DNA from: Burkholderia sp. S171
Lineage (GTDB): Bacteria; Pseudomonadota; Gammaproteobacteria; Burkholderiales; Burkholderiaceae
Assembly (NCBI RefSeq): GCF_009766085.1
Contig: NZ_LMUF01000023.1
Coordinates: 1 to 64,000 of the forward strand
Direction: 5' to 3'
Length of the DNA stretch: 64,000 nucleotides
A program made the position numbers and the translations under genes. The notes beneath the pieces were generated by a model. That model saw only the letters and a program-made list of their open reading frames with translations, was not told the DNA's origin and made no database searches. Shown piece after piece: positions 23,703 to 32,830 of this stretch (position 1 is its first letter; every line of letters starts with the position of its first letter).

Positions 23703-25223
23703 ATGACCACGTTTTCTGCTGCTGTTGCAGTGGCGGTATTGATCGTACTACTGATTGTTTTGCAACTTAGACGAATACACTCGCTGGCGCCCGCGGTTGG
23801 GTCGCCTGTCGACGCTGATTTGTCTCGGCAGAGATATAACAACTATGCCTTCGCGGCAGCTGATGAAGCGGCGGATAGGGAACAGCCTGCCAAGCCTGGT
23901 CTGGATCAGACAAACATTCGCCGCAGTGCGGGTCTCCGCCCGCCAAGACTATCTGGCCGCCATATCGTCCACACGCATCTCGCCCTGCTGTCCAGGGGGC
24001 GTTTTCGTCGGACCTCGTCAGCGAATGAGAACGAGTTGCAACCGTGCCACGTCAAATCGCGCACAGAGGCGGCCGGTGGCTCGCGGAGTGCCGAGCGGCA
24101 GTCTCGGTACGACGAACGGTTTGGCGCCACCCTTGATCTGTTGCCGCTGACCATCCTGGTGGTTAATCCGCAAGGGAAAACCCTCTTTGCCAATGCAGCA
24201 GCGGAGAAACTCTTCGGTTATTCCCGGGAAGAGTTGATCGGCGTAGCTGTACGCGAGCTGGTTCCTGCATTGCAACTCAACGTCAGCGGCGCGGACTCCG
24301 TCAGCGTGGAACTGGCGATCGGCGGCAGAGAGCCGGACGGCCACCGGGACCTGGTCGCGAGACGCAGGGACGGCACGGAGTTTCCGGCGGAAGTCGCCAT
24401 CAATCCAGTTTCGTGGGAAAGCGAAACAGGTACGCTTACGATCGTGATCGATCGCACTGAGCGATACGAGTTGCTGCGAAATCGCCAACAGCTTGCCCAT
24501 TTGACTCGCGTCTCCACACTGGGCGAACTTGCCGGATCGCTCGCACACGAATTGAACCAGCCGCTCACGGCCATATTAAGTAACGCCCAGGCAGCGCAAC
24601 GCTTCCTCGCGACAGAGCCGGTCAACCTTGGCGAGGTGCGGGAGATATTGCATGACCTTGTGGATGACACTCATCGCGCAAGCGAAGTCATCCGGAAGAT
24701 TCGAGCCCTCGTCAAAAAAGGTGACCTCGAAGCCGCACCGCTGAGTGTGGCAAGCGTCATCAGGGACGTGGCCTTGCTCGTGCATAGCGATGCGATCGTG
24801 CGTGGAATTCGCATGCGGGTGGCGGTGACCCCGGAGCTGCCGCCTGTGGACGGCGACAAGGTCCAATTGCAGCAAGTCGTGCTGAATTTATTGCTCAATG
24901 CATTCGACGCATTGGAATCCCGTCCCGCGCTCGATCGTGAGGTCGCTATTGCGGTCACCCTTGAAGAGGGCGACACCCTGCGTGTAGCGGTACGAGACAG
25001 CGGAACCGGCCTCGCCGGCAACACGTTCGACAAACTGTTCCTGCCGTTCTTCACCTCCAAGCGAGACGGACTGGGCCTTGGACTTTCAATTAGCCGGTCT
25101 ATTGTCGAGATGCACGGAGGACGCATCTGGGCGCAAAACAACGAGGATCACGGGGCGACCTTTTATTTCACATTGCCCACTGGCGCCAGGGCAGGGCGAA
25201 GCGTTCCAAGGAGGCAGCCATGA
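23703..25223 (+). CDS. PAS-domain sensor histidine kinase (FixL/DctB-like)
   Basis: A 506-residue kinase. One N-terminal membrane segment (AAVAVAVLIVLLIVLQLRR) is followed by about 95 residues of Arg-rich text with no recognisable domain. A PAS domain (LLPLTILVVNPQGKTLFAN to VIDRTERYELL) lies at about 145-258, the phosphoacceptor H-box at GSLAHELNQPLTAIL (His near 282), and the ATPase domain at about 365-495 (N-box VVLNLLLNAFDAL, G-box GLGLGLSISRSIVEMHGG). I chose the ATG at 23703 because GAGGGAG precedes it; the frame is also open from 23577. Its stop overlaps the start of the response regulator. The poorly conserved linker may be a decayed or very divergent sensor region. Confidence 0.82.
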   Translation: MTTFSAAVAVAVLIVLLIVLQLRRIHSLAPAVGSPVDADLSRQRYNNYAFAAADEAADREQPAKPGLDQTNIRRSAGLRPPRLSGRHIVHTHLALLSRGRFRRTSSANENELQPCHVKSRTEAAGGSRSAERQSRYDERFGATLDLLPLTILVVNPQGKTLFANAAAEKLFGYSREELIGVAVRELVPALQLNVSGADSVSVELAIGGREPDGHRDLVARRRDGTEFPAEVAINPVSWESETGTLTIVIDRTERYELLRNRQQLAHLTRVSTLGELAGSLAHELNQPLTAILSNAQAAQRFLATEPVNLGEVREILHDLVDDTHRASEVIRKIRALVKKGDLEAAPLSVASVIRDVALLVHSDAIVRGIRMRVAVTPELPPVDGDKVQLQQVVLNLLLNAFDALESRPALDREVAIAVTLEEGDTLRVAVRDSGTGLAGNTFDKLFLPFFTSKRDGLGLGLSISRSIVEMHGGRIWAQNNEDHGATFYFTLPTGARAGRSVPRRQP

Positions 25224-25858
25224 GCGAGCCAACGTCAACGGTCTTTGTGGTGGACGACGATGCCGCGGTATGTCGCGCGTTGACGCGGCTGATACGCGCT
25301 GCGGGTTATTGCGTTGAATCCTTCGGATCCGCACAAGAATTCCTCGAATGCCATCCTCACTTTGAAGATTGTGCCTGTCTTGTACTGGACGTCGGACTCC
25401 CCGACATCAACGGCCTCGAATTGCAGAACGAACTCAACGCCGCCAACAGCGCATTGCCTATCATCTTCATCACAGGCGACAGCGACATCGCGACAACAGT
25501 TCGAGCGATGAAAGCCGGTGCAACTGATTTCCTGGCTAAACCGGTGAGCGACTCTGACCTCCTGCCAGCGATAGAAAACGCGCTGCGGGTCTCCTCGCGA
25601 GCTCTCTTGAGCCGCTCTGAACTCGACTGCATTCACGGCCGTATGGCGCGGCTTACGCCGCGCGAGCGCGAAGTGCTGGCGCTTCTCGTTGAAGGCCGGC
25701 CCAACAAGCAAGTCGCGTGTAGATTGGGTGTGGCTGAAAAGACGATCAAGGTCCACCGCGCCCGCGTGATGGAGAAGATGGAGGCGCACTCGCTTGTCGA
25801 CCTGGTGCGCGTTATCGATAAAGTCTGCATCCCCCTTGCACACGGCCAGTCAGCCTGA
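25220..25858 (+). CDS. FixJ/NarL-type response regulator
   Basis: A 212-residue regulator. The receiver domain begins TVFVVDDDAAVCRAL, with the phosphorylated aspartate in CLVLDVGLPDINGL (near residue 56) and the conserved lysine in FLAKPVSD. The C-terminal LuxR-type helix-turn-helix is at about 140-200 (LTPREREVLALLVEGRPNKQVACRLGVAEKTIKVHRARVMEKM). The ATG overlaps the kinase stop and follows AAGGAGG. It is the natural DNA-binding partner of the kinase and the leading candidate to bind the four GGACC palindromes; that link is inferred. Confidence 0.9.
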   Translation: MSEPTSTVFVVDDDAAVCRALTRLIRAAGYCVESFGSAQEFLECHPHFEDCACLVLDVGLPDINGLELQNELNAANSALPIIFITGDSDIATTVRAMKAGATDFLAKPVSDSDLLPAIENALRVSSRALLSRSELDCIHGRMARLTPREREVLALLVEGRPNKQVACRLGVAEKTIKVHRARVMEKMEAHSLVDLVRVIDKVCIPLAHGQSA

Positions 25859-25909
25859 CGCTGAACAGCCGGTGTCGCCACGAACCGCGCATATCTCCCT
25901 GCTGATGTT

Positions 25910-25921
25910 GGACCAAGGTCC
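25910..25921. promoter_or_regulatory. GGACC-AA-GGTCC palindrome (site 3)
   Basis: The core GGACCAAGGTCC has further symmetry outside it: CTGAT on the left and ATCAG on the right. It lies 88 bp before the chosen start of the stand-alone receiver gene and 51 bp after the response-regulator stop, so it probably controls the receiver. Confidence 0.7.
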
Positions 25922-26008
25922 CATATCAGGATCCCCCAATTTGTCATAGTCTGGATTCAGCGTCGAACCATGTCTGGTACCGAGGTGACTGTATTAGGGA
26001 TATTCGCC

Positions 26009-26395
26009 ATGAGCCAAGTCAAGCCGTTCGTCGCAGTAGTGGATGACGATGAATCGGTGAGTCGAGCCATCAAGCGGCTGTTACGTTCTACCGGCTTCTC
26101 AGCGGACACCTTCAAGACGGGCAACGATTTTCTGGACATGTTCGATTCGATACCGTCATACCGTCCAGCCTGCATCGTGCTTGACGTGCAGATGCCTGGA
26201 CTGAACGGGCTTGAGGTCCAGCAGCGACTGGCCAGCAGCGGTATTCCGATCATTTTTATCACGGCACATGATGACGGAGTCGTGCGTGAGCAAGCGCTGG
26301 CGGCGGGCGCCGCAGGCTACCTCCGCAAGCCATTCAATGACGAAATTCTGATCAGGGCCGTGCGTTCCGCCATCGATCTCGTACCCAGGCCCTGA
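26009..26395 (+). CDS. Stand-alone response-regulator receiver domain
   Basis: A 128-residue single receiver domain (FVAVVDDDESVSRAIKRLL; aspartate in CIVLDVQMPGLNGLEVQ; lysine in YLRKPFND) with no output domain. I prefer the ATG at 26009, preceded by TAGGGA, to the earlier in-frame ATG at 25970. It resembles the receiver of FixJ-type regulators, including the one just upstream. It could compete for phosphate with that regulator or feed back on the kinase. The palindrome before it suggests it is itself a target. Confidence 0.85.
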   Translation: MSQVKPFVAVVDDDESVSRAIKRLLRSTGFSADTFKTGNDFLDMFDSIPSYRPACIVLDVQMPGLNGLEVQQRLASSGIPIIFITAHDDGVVREQALAAGAAGYLRKPFNDEILIRAVRSAIDLVPRP

Positions 26396-26427
26396 GGCTC
26401 GACACTCACGCCTGTAACGAAGGTATT

Positions 26428-26439
26428 GGACCAAGGTCC
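26428..26439. promoter_or_regulatory. GGACC-AA-GGTCC palindrome (site 4)
   Basis: The core GGACCAAGGTCC is preceded by TATT and followed by CAT. It lies 109 bp before the SYLF-domain lipoprotein gene and 33 bp after the receiver gene, placing it in that promoter region. Confidence 0.7.
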
Positions 26440-26547
26440 CATTGTTTTAGATGAATATTGATTGCATCATAAAAACGGAGTCCTAAAGAAGTATCAGGGC
26501 GACCGAAAGGGTTACTTCTTGAAGTCATTTCCAATGGAGCACGCATC

Positions 26548-27108
26548 ATGATCAGATACCTTCGGCTGGTTCTCGCGATTCCCCTCTTTCTGTTTGCCAT
26601 GGCGTGTTCGACAAACCCAACTGTCGCGAATGGCGGCGATCCAGAGCTGGACGCGCAAGCTCGCGAAGCGCTTCAACAACTATTCGCGAACGCCCCGCGA
26701 GCTCAAGGCCTGCAATACCGGGCAAAGGCCGTCCTGGTATTTCCCAGCATCGTCAAGGCGGGTTTTATCGTCGGTGCGCAGGGCGGCAAAGGCGTGATGT
26801 TCAGTCCGGATGGAAAGATCATTGGTTACTACCGGGTGCGCGGACTGTCCTACGGCCTCCAGGCTGGCGGTCAGACGTACTCCGAAGCGTTGTTTCTGAT
26901 GACCGACACGGCAATTGATTCGGTCACCAGTGGTACCGGGATGTCTGTCGGCGTGGGCCCAAGCGTCGTGGTGGTGGATGCCGGCGTGGCGAAATCGATG
27001 ACGTCCGAGACGCTTAAATCTGATGTCTACGCGATGATCTACGGTCAGCAGGGCTTGATGGCGGGACTCGGCGTACAAGGGCAGCGGATCGTCAAGTTCG
27101 ACGAGTAG
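26548..27108 (+). CDS. YSC84/SYLF-domain lipoprotein
   Basis: A 186-residue protein with a lipoprotein signal (LFLFAMACST, lipid-modified Cys near 20). The SYLF lipid-binding domain follows: AKAVLVFPSIVKAGFIVGAQGGKGV, then GLSYGLQAGGQTYSEALFLMTD, ending VDAGVAKSMTSETLKSDVYAMIYGQQGLMAGLGVQG. GGAG precedes the ATG. The family binds phosphoinositides in eukaryotes; bacterial members are probably envelope proteins of unknown role. It lies directly downstream of site 4. Confidence 0.85.
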   Translation: MIRYLRLVLAIPLFLFAMACSTNPTVANGGDPELDAQAREALQQLFANAPRAQGLQYRAKAVLVFPSIVKAGFIVGAQGGKGVMFSPDGKIIGYYRVRGLSYGLQAGGQTYSEALFLMTDTAIDSVTSGTGMSVGVGPSVVVVDAGVAKSMTSETLKSDVYAMIYGQQGLMAGLGVQGQRIVKFDE

Positions 27109-27280
27109 AGCGAAGCTAACCCCGAAGAGAGGCGCCAGCGTCGTTTAGCGTCTTGGCTTCGGGTAGTTAGGTCGCAATGCACGTGTGACACGGAAGTCTG
27201 CGTTGAACAGCGGCCACGCTTCATGCGGCGAAAGGCATTGAACCGGTTGAGTTGCTCATTTGATGAAAGGGTGCAGAGCC

Positions 27281-27775
27281 ATGCAGCGAATGGAGCAAAC
27301 ACAACGAATGCAACGAGTCGCAATGGGTCTGGTGCTTTGGGCGCTGACGTTTGCAGCCGCCGCGCAGCAGCCGATCATCTATCCGGCCAGGGGGCAAAGT
27401 GCGCAAAAGCAAAACACCGATACCGCTGAATGCCAGTTGTGGGCGAAGCAAACAACAGGGGTTGATCCGGTCGTGATAGCGCAGCAGGGCGCCAACCAGC
27501 CGCCGCCTCAGCAACAGCAAGGAGGCATGCTCAGGGGAGCGGCCGGCGGCGCTGCGCTGGGTGCGATGGGCGGTGCAATCGGAGGCGATGCGGGCAAGGG
27601 TGCGGCGATCGGGGCGGTGGTCGGCACGGCGGCGGGAGGGATGCGTCAGCGCCGAAGGAACGAGGCTGCTGCCGGCCAGCAGCAAGCTAACAGTCAACAG
27701 GCATCGCAGCAGATGGCGACGTTCAGCCGGGCGGTGGCCGCCTGCATGACGGGCCGGGGATACACCGTTCAATAG
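27281..27775 (+). CDS. Exported glycine-zipper protein (YMGG-like)
   Basis: A 164-residue protein with a signal peptide (VAMGLVLWALTFAAAAQQ). A Gln-rich linker leads to a glycine-zipper segment at about 88-120 (GAAGGAALGAMGGAIGGDAGKGAAIGAVVG), typical of YMGG/Rick_17kDa-type membrane-interacting proteins. The tail ends FSRAVAACMTGRGYTV, a pattern common in this group. I prefer the ATG at 27281, after GAAAGGG. It follows the SYLF gene in the same direction by 172 bp. Confidence 0.8.
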   Translation: MQRMEQTQRMQRVAMGLVLWALTFAAAAQQPIIYPARGQSAQKQNTDTAECQLWAKQTTGVDPVVIAQQGANQPPPQQQQGGMLRGAAGGAALGAMGGAIGGDAGKGAAIGAVVGTAAGGMRQRRRNEAAAGQQQANSQQASQQMATFSRAVAACMTGRGYTVQ

Positions 27776-27807
27776 AGTCGACCAGCGCAGCCAGCGGAGA
27801 TGCAAGC

Positions 27808-28260
27808 ATGATGACCAGACTAAGGCGAACAGCGTTGGCGAGCGCGTTGAAATCCGCAATGAAAATCACAACGACAACTGCAATAAAAACCGCGTTGGTG
27901 GCGTTGCTCTGCTCGGCAACAGCCGCGTTCAGCGCGGACTTCGATGGCAGCAAGCGGCTGATCTGCGCGACGGTGGACGCACATGCTTGCGACCCGGGCG
28001 AGACCTGCCTTCGCGGCTTGCCGGACGACGTTGGCGTGCCGCGTTTCATGCGCATCGACTTCGCTGAAAAGACGATCGCGGGGCCTAAGCGCACGACCCA
28101 GATCCGCTATCTCGACAACAGCGCGGATCAGATCCTGATGCAGGGCACCGAGCTCGGCTATGCGTGGACGGTTGTCATCGACAAGACCGACGGCGCCCTG
28201 TCAATGACGCTTGTCAATCGCGAGGACACGTACGTGGTCTATGGCTATTGCACGCCGTAA
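27808..28260 (+). CDS. Exported protein of unknown function
   Basis: A 150-residue protein with a long N-region and signal peptide (TALVALLCSATAAFS, cleavage near 42). The mature part begins DFDGSKRLICATVDAHAC and contains three to four cysteines (CATVDAHACDPGETC). The C-terminal half reads like a beta-strand domain (IRYLDNSADQILMQGTELGYAWTVVID). GGAG lies 9-10 nt before the ATG. I recall similar proteins of about 150 residues in Burkholderiaceae without known function. It lies 66 bp before the efflux operon. Confidence 0.7.
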   Translation: MMTRLRRTALASALKSAMKITTTTAIKTALVALLCSATAAFSADFDGSKRLICATVDAHACDPGETCLRGLPDDVGVPRFMRIDFAEKTIAGPKRTTQIRYLDNSADQILMQGTELGYAWTVVIDKTDGALSMTLVNREDTYVVYGYCTP

Positions 28261-28326
28261 CCGGCCACGCGCCCGGTCCTGCTCATGGTGTATTCCACGA
28301 GTCCGAGTTCCCAATGGGAGACTCAC

Positions 28327-29607
28327 ATGGTGACGTCAGCTTCGCGGATCAAGAATCGTGATCGCCGGTGTGCAAGCATTTGCACCGGGTTGCATCGTCT
28401 GTTTTCCGGTGCGGTGCTGGTGGTGCTCGCTGCTTGCAGCAAACCGGCAGCGGAACTCCCGCGTCAGGCGATTGATGTGACGGTGATGACGGTCGCCACG
28501 CGTGATACGCCGGTCGACTTCGAATTCACCGCCCAGACGCAAAGCTCGCGTGAGGTCGAGATCCGCGCACGCGTCGACGGTTTCCTGGACAAGCGGGTTT
28601 ATACCGAGGGGCAACTGGTGCACGCCGGCCAGACGCTTTTCATGATGGACCCGAAGCCATTTGAAGCGGTGCTCCAGTCTGCCAAGGGCCAGCTCGCGCA
28701 GCAGCAGGCCAGGCTAACGGTGGCGAAAGCCAATCTCGCACGCGTGGTTCCGCTCGTCGCACAGAACGCGTTGAGCCAGAAAGAACGGGACGACGCGATC
28801 GGCAGCGAAAAGGAGGCAGAGGCCGCCGTGATCGCTGCGAAAGGCCAGGTCCAGACTGCTGAACTCAACCTGAGTTACACCACGATCAAGTCCCCGCTCA
28901 CGGGTCTGTCGAGCTTCGCCCGGCAGCAGGATGGCAGCTACGTAACGGCAGCCGCAACGGGCCTGCTTACCACCGTGTATCAACTCGACCCGATGTGGGT
29001 GAACTTCAGCATTTCCGAGAATGAGTTGCTGGCTTACCGCGATCAGATCGATAAGAAGCAGTTGCGGTTTCCGGCGAACGATGACTTCGAAGTGACCGTC
29101 GTACTTGCTGACGGCACCGTATTCCCGGCTCGCGGTCACATCAATTTCGCCAATCCCGCGTTTAGTACCCAAACCGGGACGTTTCTCGTGCGGGCCGCGT
29201 TCGCGAACACGCAAGGCGGCTTGCGCCCCGGACAATTCGTACGCGCACGCGTGTCGGGGGCCGTGCGTCCGAACGCGATCCTCGTACCGCAGCGTGCCGT
29301 GTTGCAGGGATCGAAGAGCCATTTTGTCTGGGTGGTCGAGAACGATTCCAAAGGCCATCAACGCGTGGTCGAAACCGGCGCGTGGCACGGCGACGACTGG
29401 TTCATCACCGACGGCCTGAAGCCTGGCGAGCGAATCGTGGTCGATGGCGCCATTCGAGTAGTTGCCGACACGCCGCTCAAGATTACCGATGCGCCTCCTG
29501 CCGCGCCAAGTACCGCCGACGAGCAGCACGACGGAAAGCCCGGTGGACAGAGCGAAGGCGCGCAGGCGATGGCACAGCGTCAGCCCGAACACACTGCGAC
29601 GAACTGA
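28327..29607 (+). CDS. RND efflux periplasmic adaptor (membrane fusion protein)
   Basis: A 426-residue adaptor with a lipoprotein signal (VLVVLAACSKPA). Biotinyl-lipoyl halves appear in VEIRARVDGFLDKRVYTEGQLVHAGQTLF and LSYTTIKSPLTG, flanking a helical hairpin (LAQQQARLTVAKANLARVVPL). The beta-barrel and membrane-proximal domains follow. I prefer the ATG at 28327, after GGGAG, to the one 14 codons upstream. It heads the operon adaptor-pump-outer-membrane factor-pqiABC. It belongs to the AcrA/MexE group. The C-terminal 40 residues are a Gln/Gly/Pro-rich tail. Confidence 0.92.
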   Translation: MVTSASRIKNRDRRCASICTGLHRLFSGAVLVVLAACSKPAAELPRQAIDVTVMTVATRDTPVDFEFTAQTQSSREVEIRARVDGFLDKRVYTEGQLVHAGQTLFMMDPKPFEAVLQSAKGQLAQQQARLTVAKANLARVVPLVAQNALSQKERDDAIGSEKEAEAAVIAAKGQVQTAELNLSYTTIKSPLTGLSSFARQQDGSYVTAAATGLLTTVYQLDPMWVNFSISENELLAYRDQIDKKQLRFPANDDFEVTVVLADGTVFPARGHINFANPAFSTQTGTFLVRAAFANTQGGLRPGQFVRARVSGAVRPNAILVPQRAVLQGSKSHFVWVVENDSKGHQRVVETGAWHGDDWFITDGLKPGERIVVDGAIRVVADTPLKITDAPPAAPSTADEQHDGKPGGQSEGAQAMAQRQPEHTATN

Positions 29608-29619
29608 GCGGCGGCCGAA

Positions 29620-32600
29620 ATGAACATTTCCCGCTTCTGCATCGATCGGCCGATTTTCGCATCGGTCATTTCGATCATCATCACGCTGGGTGGTGCGCTG
29701 TCGATGCTCAGCCTGCCCGTCGCGCAGTATCCGGACATCACCCCGCCGCAGATCACGATCTCCGCTAATTACCCCGGTGCGACCGCCGACGTGGTCGCCA
29801 ACAATGTCGCTGCGCCTATCGAGCAACAGGTCAACGGCGCGGACAACATGATCTACATGAACTCGTCGAGTTCATCGACGGGCAACTTTACGCTCAATGT
29901 CTTTTTCCAGATCGGCACCAACCCCGAGCTTGCACAGGTCGATGTCCAGAACCGGGTGAACCTGGCGTTGCCGCAATTGCCGCAGTCGGTGCAAGCGCAG
30001 GGCATCCAGGTGCAGAAGAAGTCATCGGCGTTCATGATGGTCATTGCCATCTATTCGCCTACCGACCGCTACGACCCGACTTACATAGCCAATTACGCGA
30101 ATATCTATGTGCTCGATGCACTCAAGCGAGTGCCTGGTGCCAACCAGTCTAGTATCTTTGGTACACCTGATTATGCAATGAGAATATGGCTCAAGCCCGA
30201 CCGCATGGCGCAGCTCGGTGTTACCGCCAGCGACGTGCAGAAGGCCGTATCGAATCAGAACCAGCAGTTCGCGGTCGGCAGCATCGGCCAGTCGCCAACC
30301 GGCGCCCCGGTCGAGCAATCATTTGCAGTGACGACCACCGGTCGGCTGAGCGACCCCGCCGAGTTCGAAAACATCATTATCCGGGCGGCGAGTGGTGATG
30401 CTGCGATCGTGCGTCTCAGGGATATTGGCCGGGCTCAGCTCGGTCAAAAAGACTACTCGATTCGCAGCAAGTTTCAGGGCAAGCCGGCGACCATCATCGC
30501 GGTATACCAGCAACCCGGCGCGAATGCGCTCGACGTATCCAAGCAGGTGCGGACAACTCTCGAGCAGATGAAGAAGTCCTTTCCGGAAGGCATGGATTAC
30601 AGCATTGCGATGGACACGACTGAATTCACGCGGGCGTCGATCTCGGATGTGATCCATACGTTCTTCGAAGCGCTCGTGCTTGTCGTGATCGTGGTCTACG
30701 TCTTCCTGCAGAGTTTCCGCGCCACATTGATCCCGGTGATCGCCGTGCCGGTGTCCATTCTGGGAACCTTCATGGGCATGCTGGCCCTGGGCTTTTCGAT
30801 CAACATGCTCACGCTGTTCGGCATGGTGCTGGCGATCGGGATTGTGGTGGACGATGCCATCGTCGTGGTCGAAAACGTCGAACGCAACATGAACGTCCAT
30901 AAGCTCAGTCCAAAGGACGCTGCCAAGCGGGCGATGGACGAAGTCTCCGGGCCGGTAGTGGCGATCGTGCTTGTGTTGTGTGCGGTGTTTGTGCCGGTGG
31001 CGTTTCTCGGCGGCATCACGGGGCAACTGTACAAGCAGTTTGCCATCACGATCGCCATCTCCGTGGTGTTCTCAGGCGTGGTGGCGTTGACGCTGTCGCC
31101 CGCGCTTGCGGCGTTGCTGCTGAAGCCGGGACACCATGAAAAGAAGGGCTTTTTCAGATGGTTCGATAACGCGTTCGGACGGATGACATCCGGCTATACG
31201 CGTTTGGTCAGGCTGGCCATCAAGCGTTTCGTGGTGGCCTTGTTGCTGTTCGCCGGGATGATCGCGCTCGCGGTCATCATGATGAGGTCGATCCCGACTT
31301 CGTTTCTCCCGCCGGAGGACCAGGGCTACCTGCTCGGCGCGGTCATCATGCCGGATGCGGCGAGCCTTGATCGCACCGGCGCTGTGTCGCAGCACGTCAC
31401 TGACTACTTCATGAAGCAGCCTGCCGTGAGCAGTGTGACCATAATCGATGGATACAGCTTGCTGGACAGTCAGAGCAAGAACAATGCATCGACGTTTTTT
31501 ATCGGTTTCAAGAGCTTTGACGAGCGCTATAAGTTCGCCAACATCCGGACGCAGAACGCACGTGCCGTCCTGATCGATGCATATGAAAAACTCTCCGGGG
31601 TGAAGGAGGGGATCATCCTGCCGGTCAATCCGCCGTCGATTCCAGGACTGGGAACGACGGGGGGGACCGAGATGTGGATTCAAAGCAAGGGGGACGCCAC
31701 CATCCCTCAACTTGCGGCCGTGGTAAACGACTTCATAGCGAAAGCGAAACAGCGGCCTGAACTGTCGCGCGTCACGTCGACGTTCAATGCGTCGTCTCAG
31801 CAACTGCTGGTCAATGTGGATCGTGACAGGGCGGAGACGCTTGGAGTTCCTATCGAGGAAGTCTATAGCGCGATGCAGACCATGTTTGGTTCGTTGTACG
31901 TATCGCAGTTCAACCGGTCGAGCCGATTGTGGCAGGTGATCCTGCAAGCGGAGCCGTCGTATCGGCTCAAGCCTCAGGATCTCGATCAGATTTATGTGCG
32001 TGCCAGGACCGGCAGCATGGTGCCGCTCAAAGCCGTGGTGACCAGTCAATTCGCAACCGGTCCCGATCTGGTGACGCGCTTCAACAATTTCCCCGCAGTC
32101 AAGATCACGGCGAACGCCGCGCCGGGCTACAGCTCGGGACAGGTCCTCTCCACGCTTGACGAGGTAGCGCATGAGGTGATGCCGGCGGGCTACGACGTCG
32201 GCTGGAGCGGTGAAGCGTACGAAGCAAGGCAAGCCGGCGGTACCTCGGGGCTCGTGTTCGTGTTCGGCCTGATCATGGTGTTCCTGATTCTCGCCGCGCA
32301 ATACGAGAAGTGGAGCTTGCCGGTGGGCGTACTGATGGCGGTGCCGTTCGCGCTCTTTGGCGCGTTGCTCGCCATCCTGCTGCGAGGTCTTGAAAACGAC
32401 GTCTACTTCCAGATCGGCTTGACGATGCTGGTCGCACTGGCCGCCAAGAACGCGATCCTGATCTTCGAGTTTGCGGTGCTGAACCGGGAGTCGGGTGAGT
32501 CGGTGTACGACGCCGCGGTGACGGCGGCGACTGAGCGGCTACGTCCGATCGTGATGACGTCCCTTGCATTCATCCTCGGTTGCGTACCGCTTGCCATCGC

Positions 32601-32829
32601 CACGGGTGCGTCGGCGAACAGCCGGCATTCGATTGGCACCGGCGTCATTGGCGGCATGCTTGGCGCTACGGTGATCGCGGTATTCTTCATTCCGATGTTC
32701 TTCTATGTGCTCGAAACGATGTCGGAGCGCAGCAGCGGGAAGAAGTCCCCAGGCCCGACCGTGAGCCCGCCAGATCACGGCGCAGGCGCCCCGACCGCTA
32801 CGCCGTCTGCCCCACGCGAGGGCGACTGA
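29620..32829 (+). CDS. RND efflux pump, inner-membrane transporter (HAE1 family)
   Basis: A 1069-residue resistance-nodulation-division pump of the AcrB/MexF type with 12 membrane helices and two large periplasmic loops. It opens with NISRFCIDRPIFASVISIIITLGG. The proton-relay aspartates lie in MVLAIGIVVDDAIVVVENVERNM, and the late-helix lysine region in VALAAKNAILIFEFA. The gene starts 12 nt after the adaptor stop. It exports hydrophobic substrates by proton antiport as a trimer with the adaptor and the outer-membrane factor. Substrate cannot be read from sequence. Confidence 0.95.
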   Translation: MNISRFCIDRPIFASVISIIITLGGALSMLSLPVAQYPDITPPQITISANYPGATADVVANNVAAPIEQQVNGADNMIYMNSSSSSTGNFTLNVFFQIGTNPELAQVDVQNRVNLALPQLPQSVQAQGIQVQKKSSAFMMVIAIYSPTDRYDPTYIANYANIYVLDALKRVPGANQSSIFGTPDYAMRIWLKPDRMAQLGVTASDVQKAVSNQNQQFAVGSIGQSPTGAPVEQSFAVTTTGRLSDPAEFENIIIRAASGDAAIVRLRDIGRAQLGQKDYSIRSKFQGKPATIIAVYQQPGANALDVSKQVRTTLEQMKKSFPEGMDYSIAMDTTEFTRASISDVIHTFFEALVLVVIVVYVFLQSFRATLIPVIAVPVSILGTFMGMLALGFSINMLTLFGMVLAIGIVVDDAIVVVENVERNMNVHKLSPKDAAKRAMDEVSGPVVAIVLVLCAVFVPVAFLGGITGQLYKQFAITIAISVVFSGVVALTLSPALAALLLKPGHHEKKGFFRWFDNAFGRMTSGYTRLVRLAIKRFVVALLLFAGMIALAVIMMRSIPTSFLPPEDQGYLLGAVIMPDAASLDRTGAVSQHVTDYFMKQPAVSSVTIIDGYSLLDSQSKNNASTFFIGFKSFDERYKFANIRTQNARAVLIDAYEKLSGVKEGIILPVNPPSIPGLGTTGGTEMWIQSKGDATIPQLAAVVNDFIAKAKQRPELSRVTSTFNASSQQLLVNVDRDRAETLGVPIEEVYSAMQTMFGSLYVSQFNRSSRLWQVILQAEPSYRLKPQDLDQIYVRARTGSMVPLKAVVTSQFATGPDLVTRFNNFPAVKITANAAPGYSSGQVLSTLDEVAHEVMPAGYDVGWSGEAYEARQAGGTSGLVFVFGLIMVFLILAAQYEKWSLPVGVLMAVPFALFGALLAILLRGLENDVYFQIGLTMLVALAAKNAILIFEFAVLNRESGESVYDAAVTAATERLRPIVMTSLAFILGCVPLAIATGASANSRHSIGTGVIGGMLGATVIAVFFIPMFFYVLETMSERSSGKKSPGPTVSPPDHGAGAPTATPSAPREGD

Positions 32830-32830
32830 C

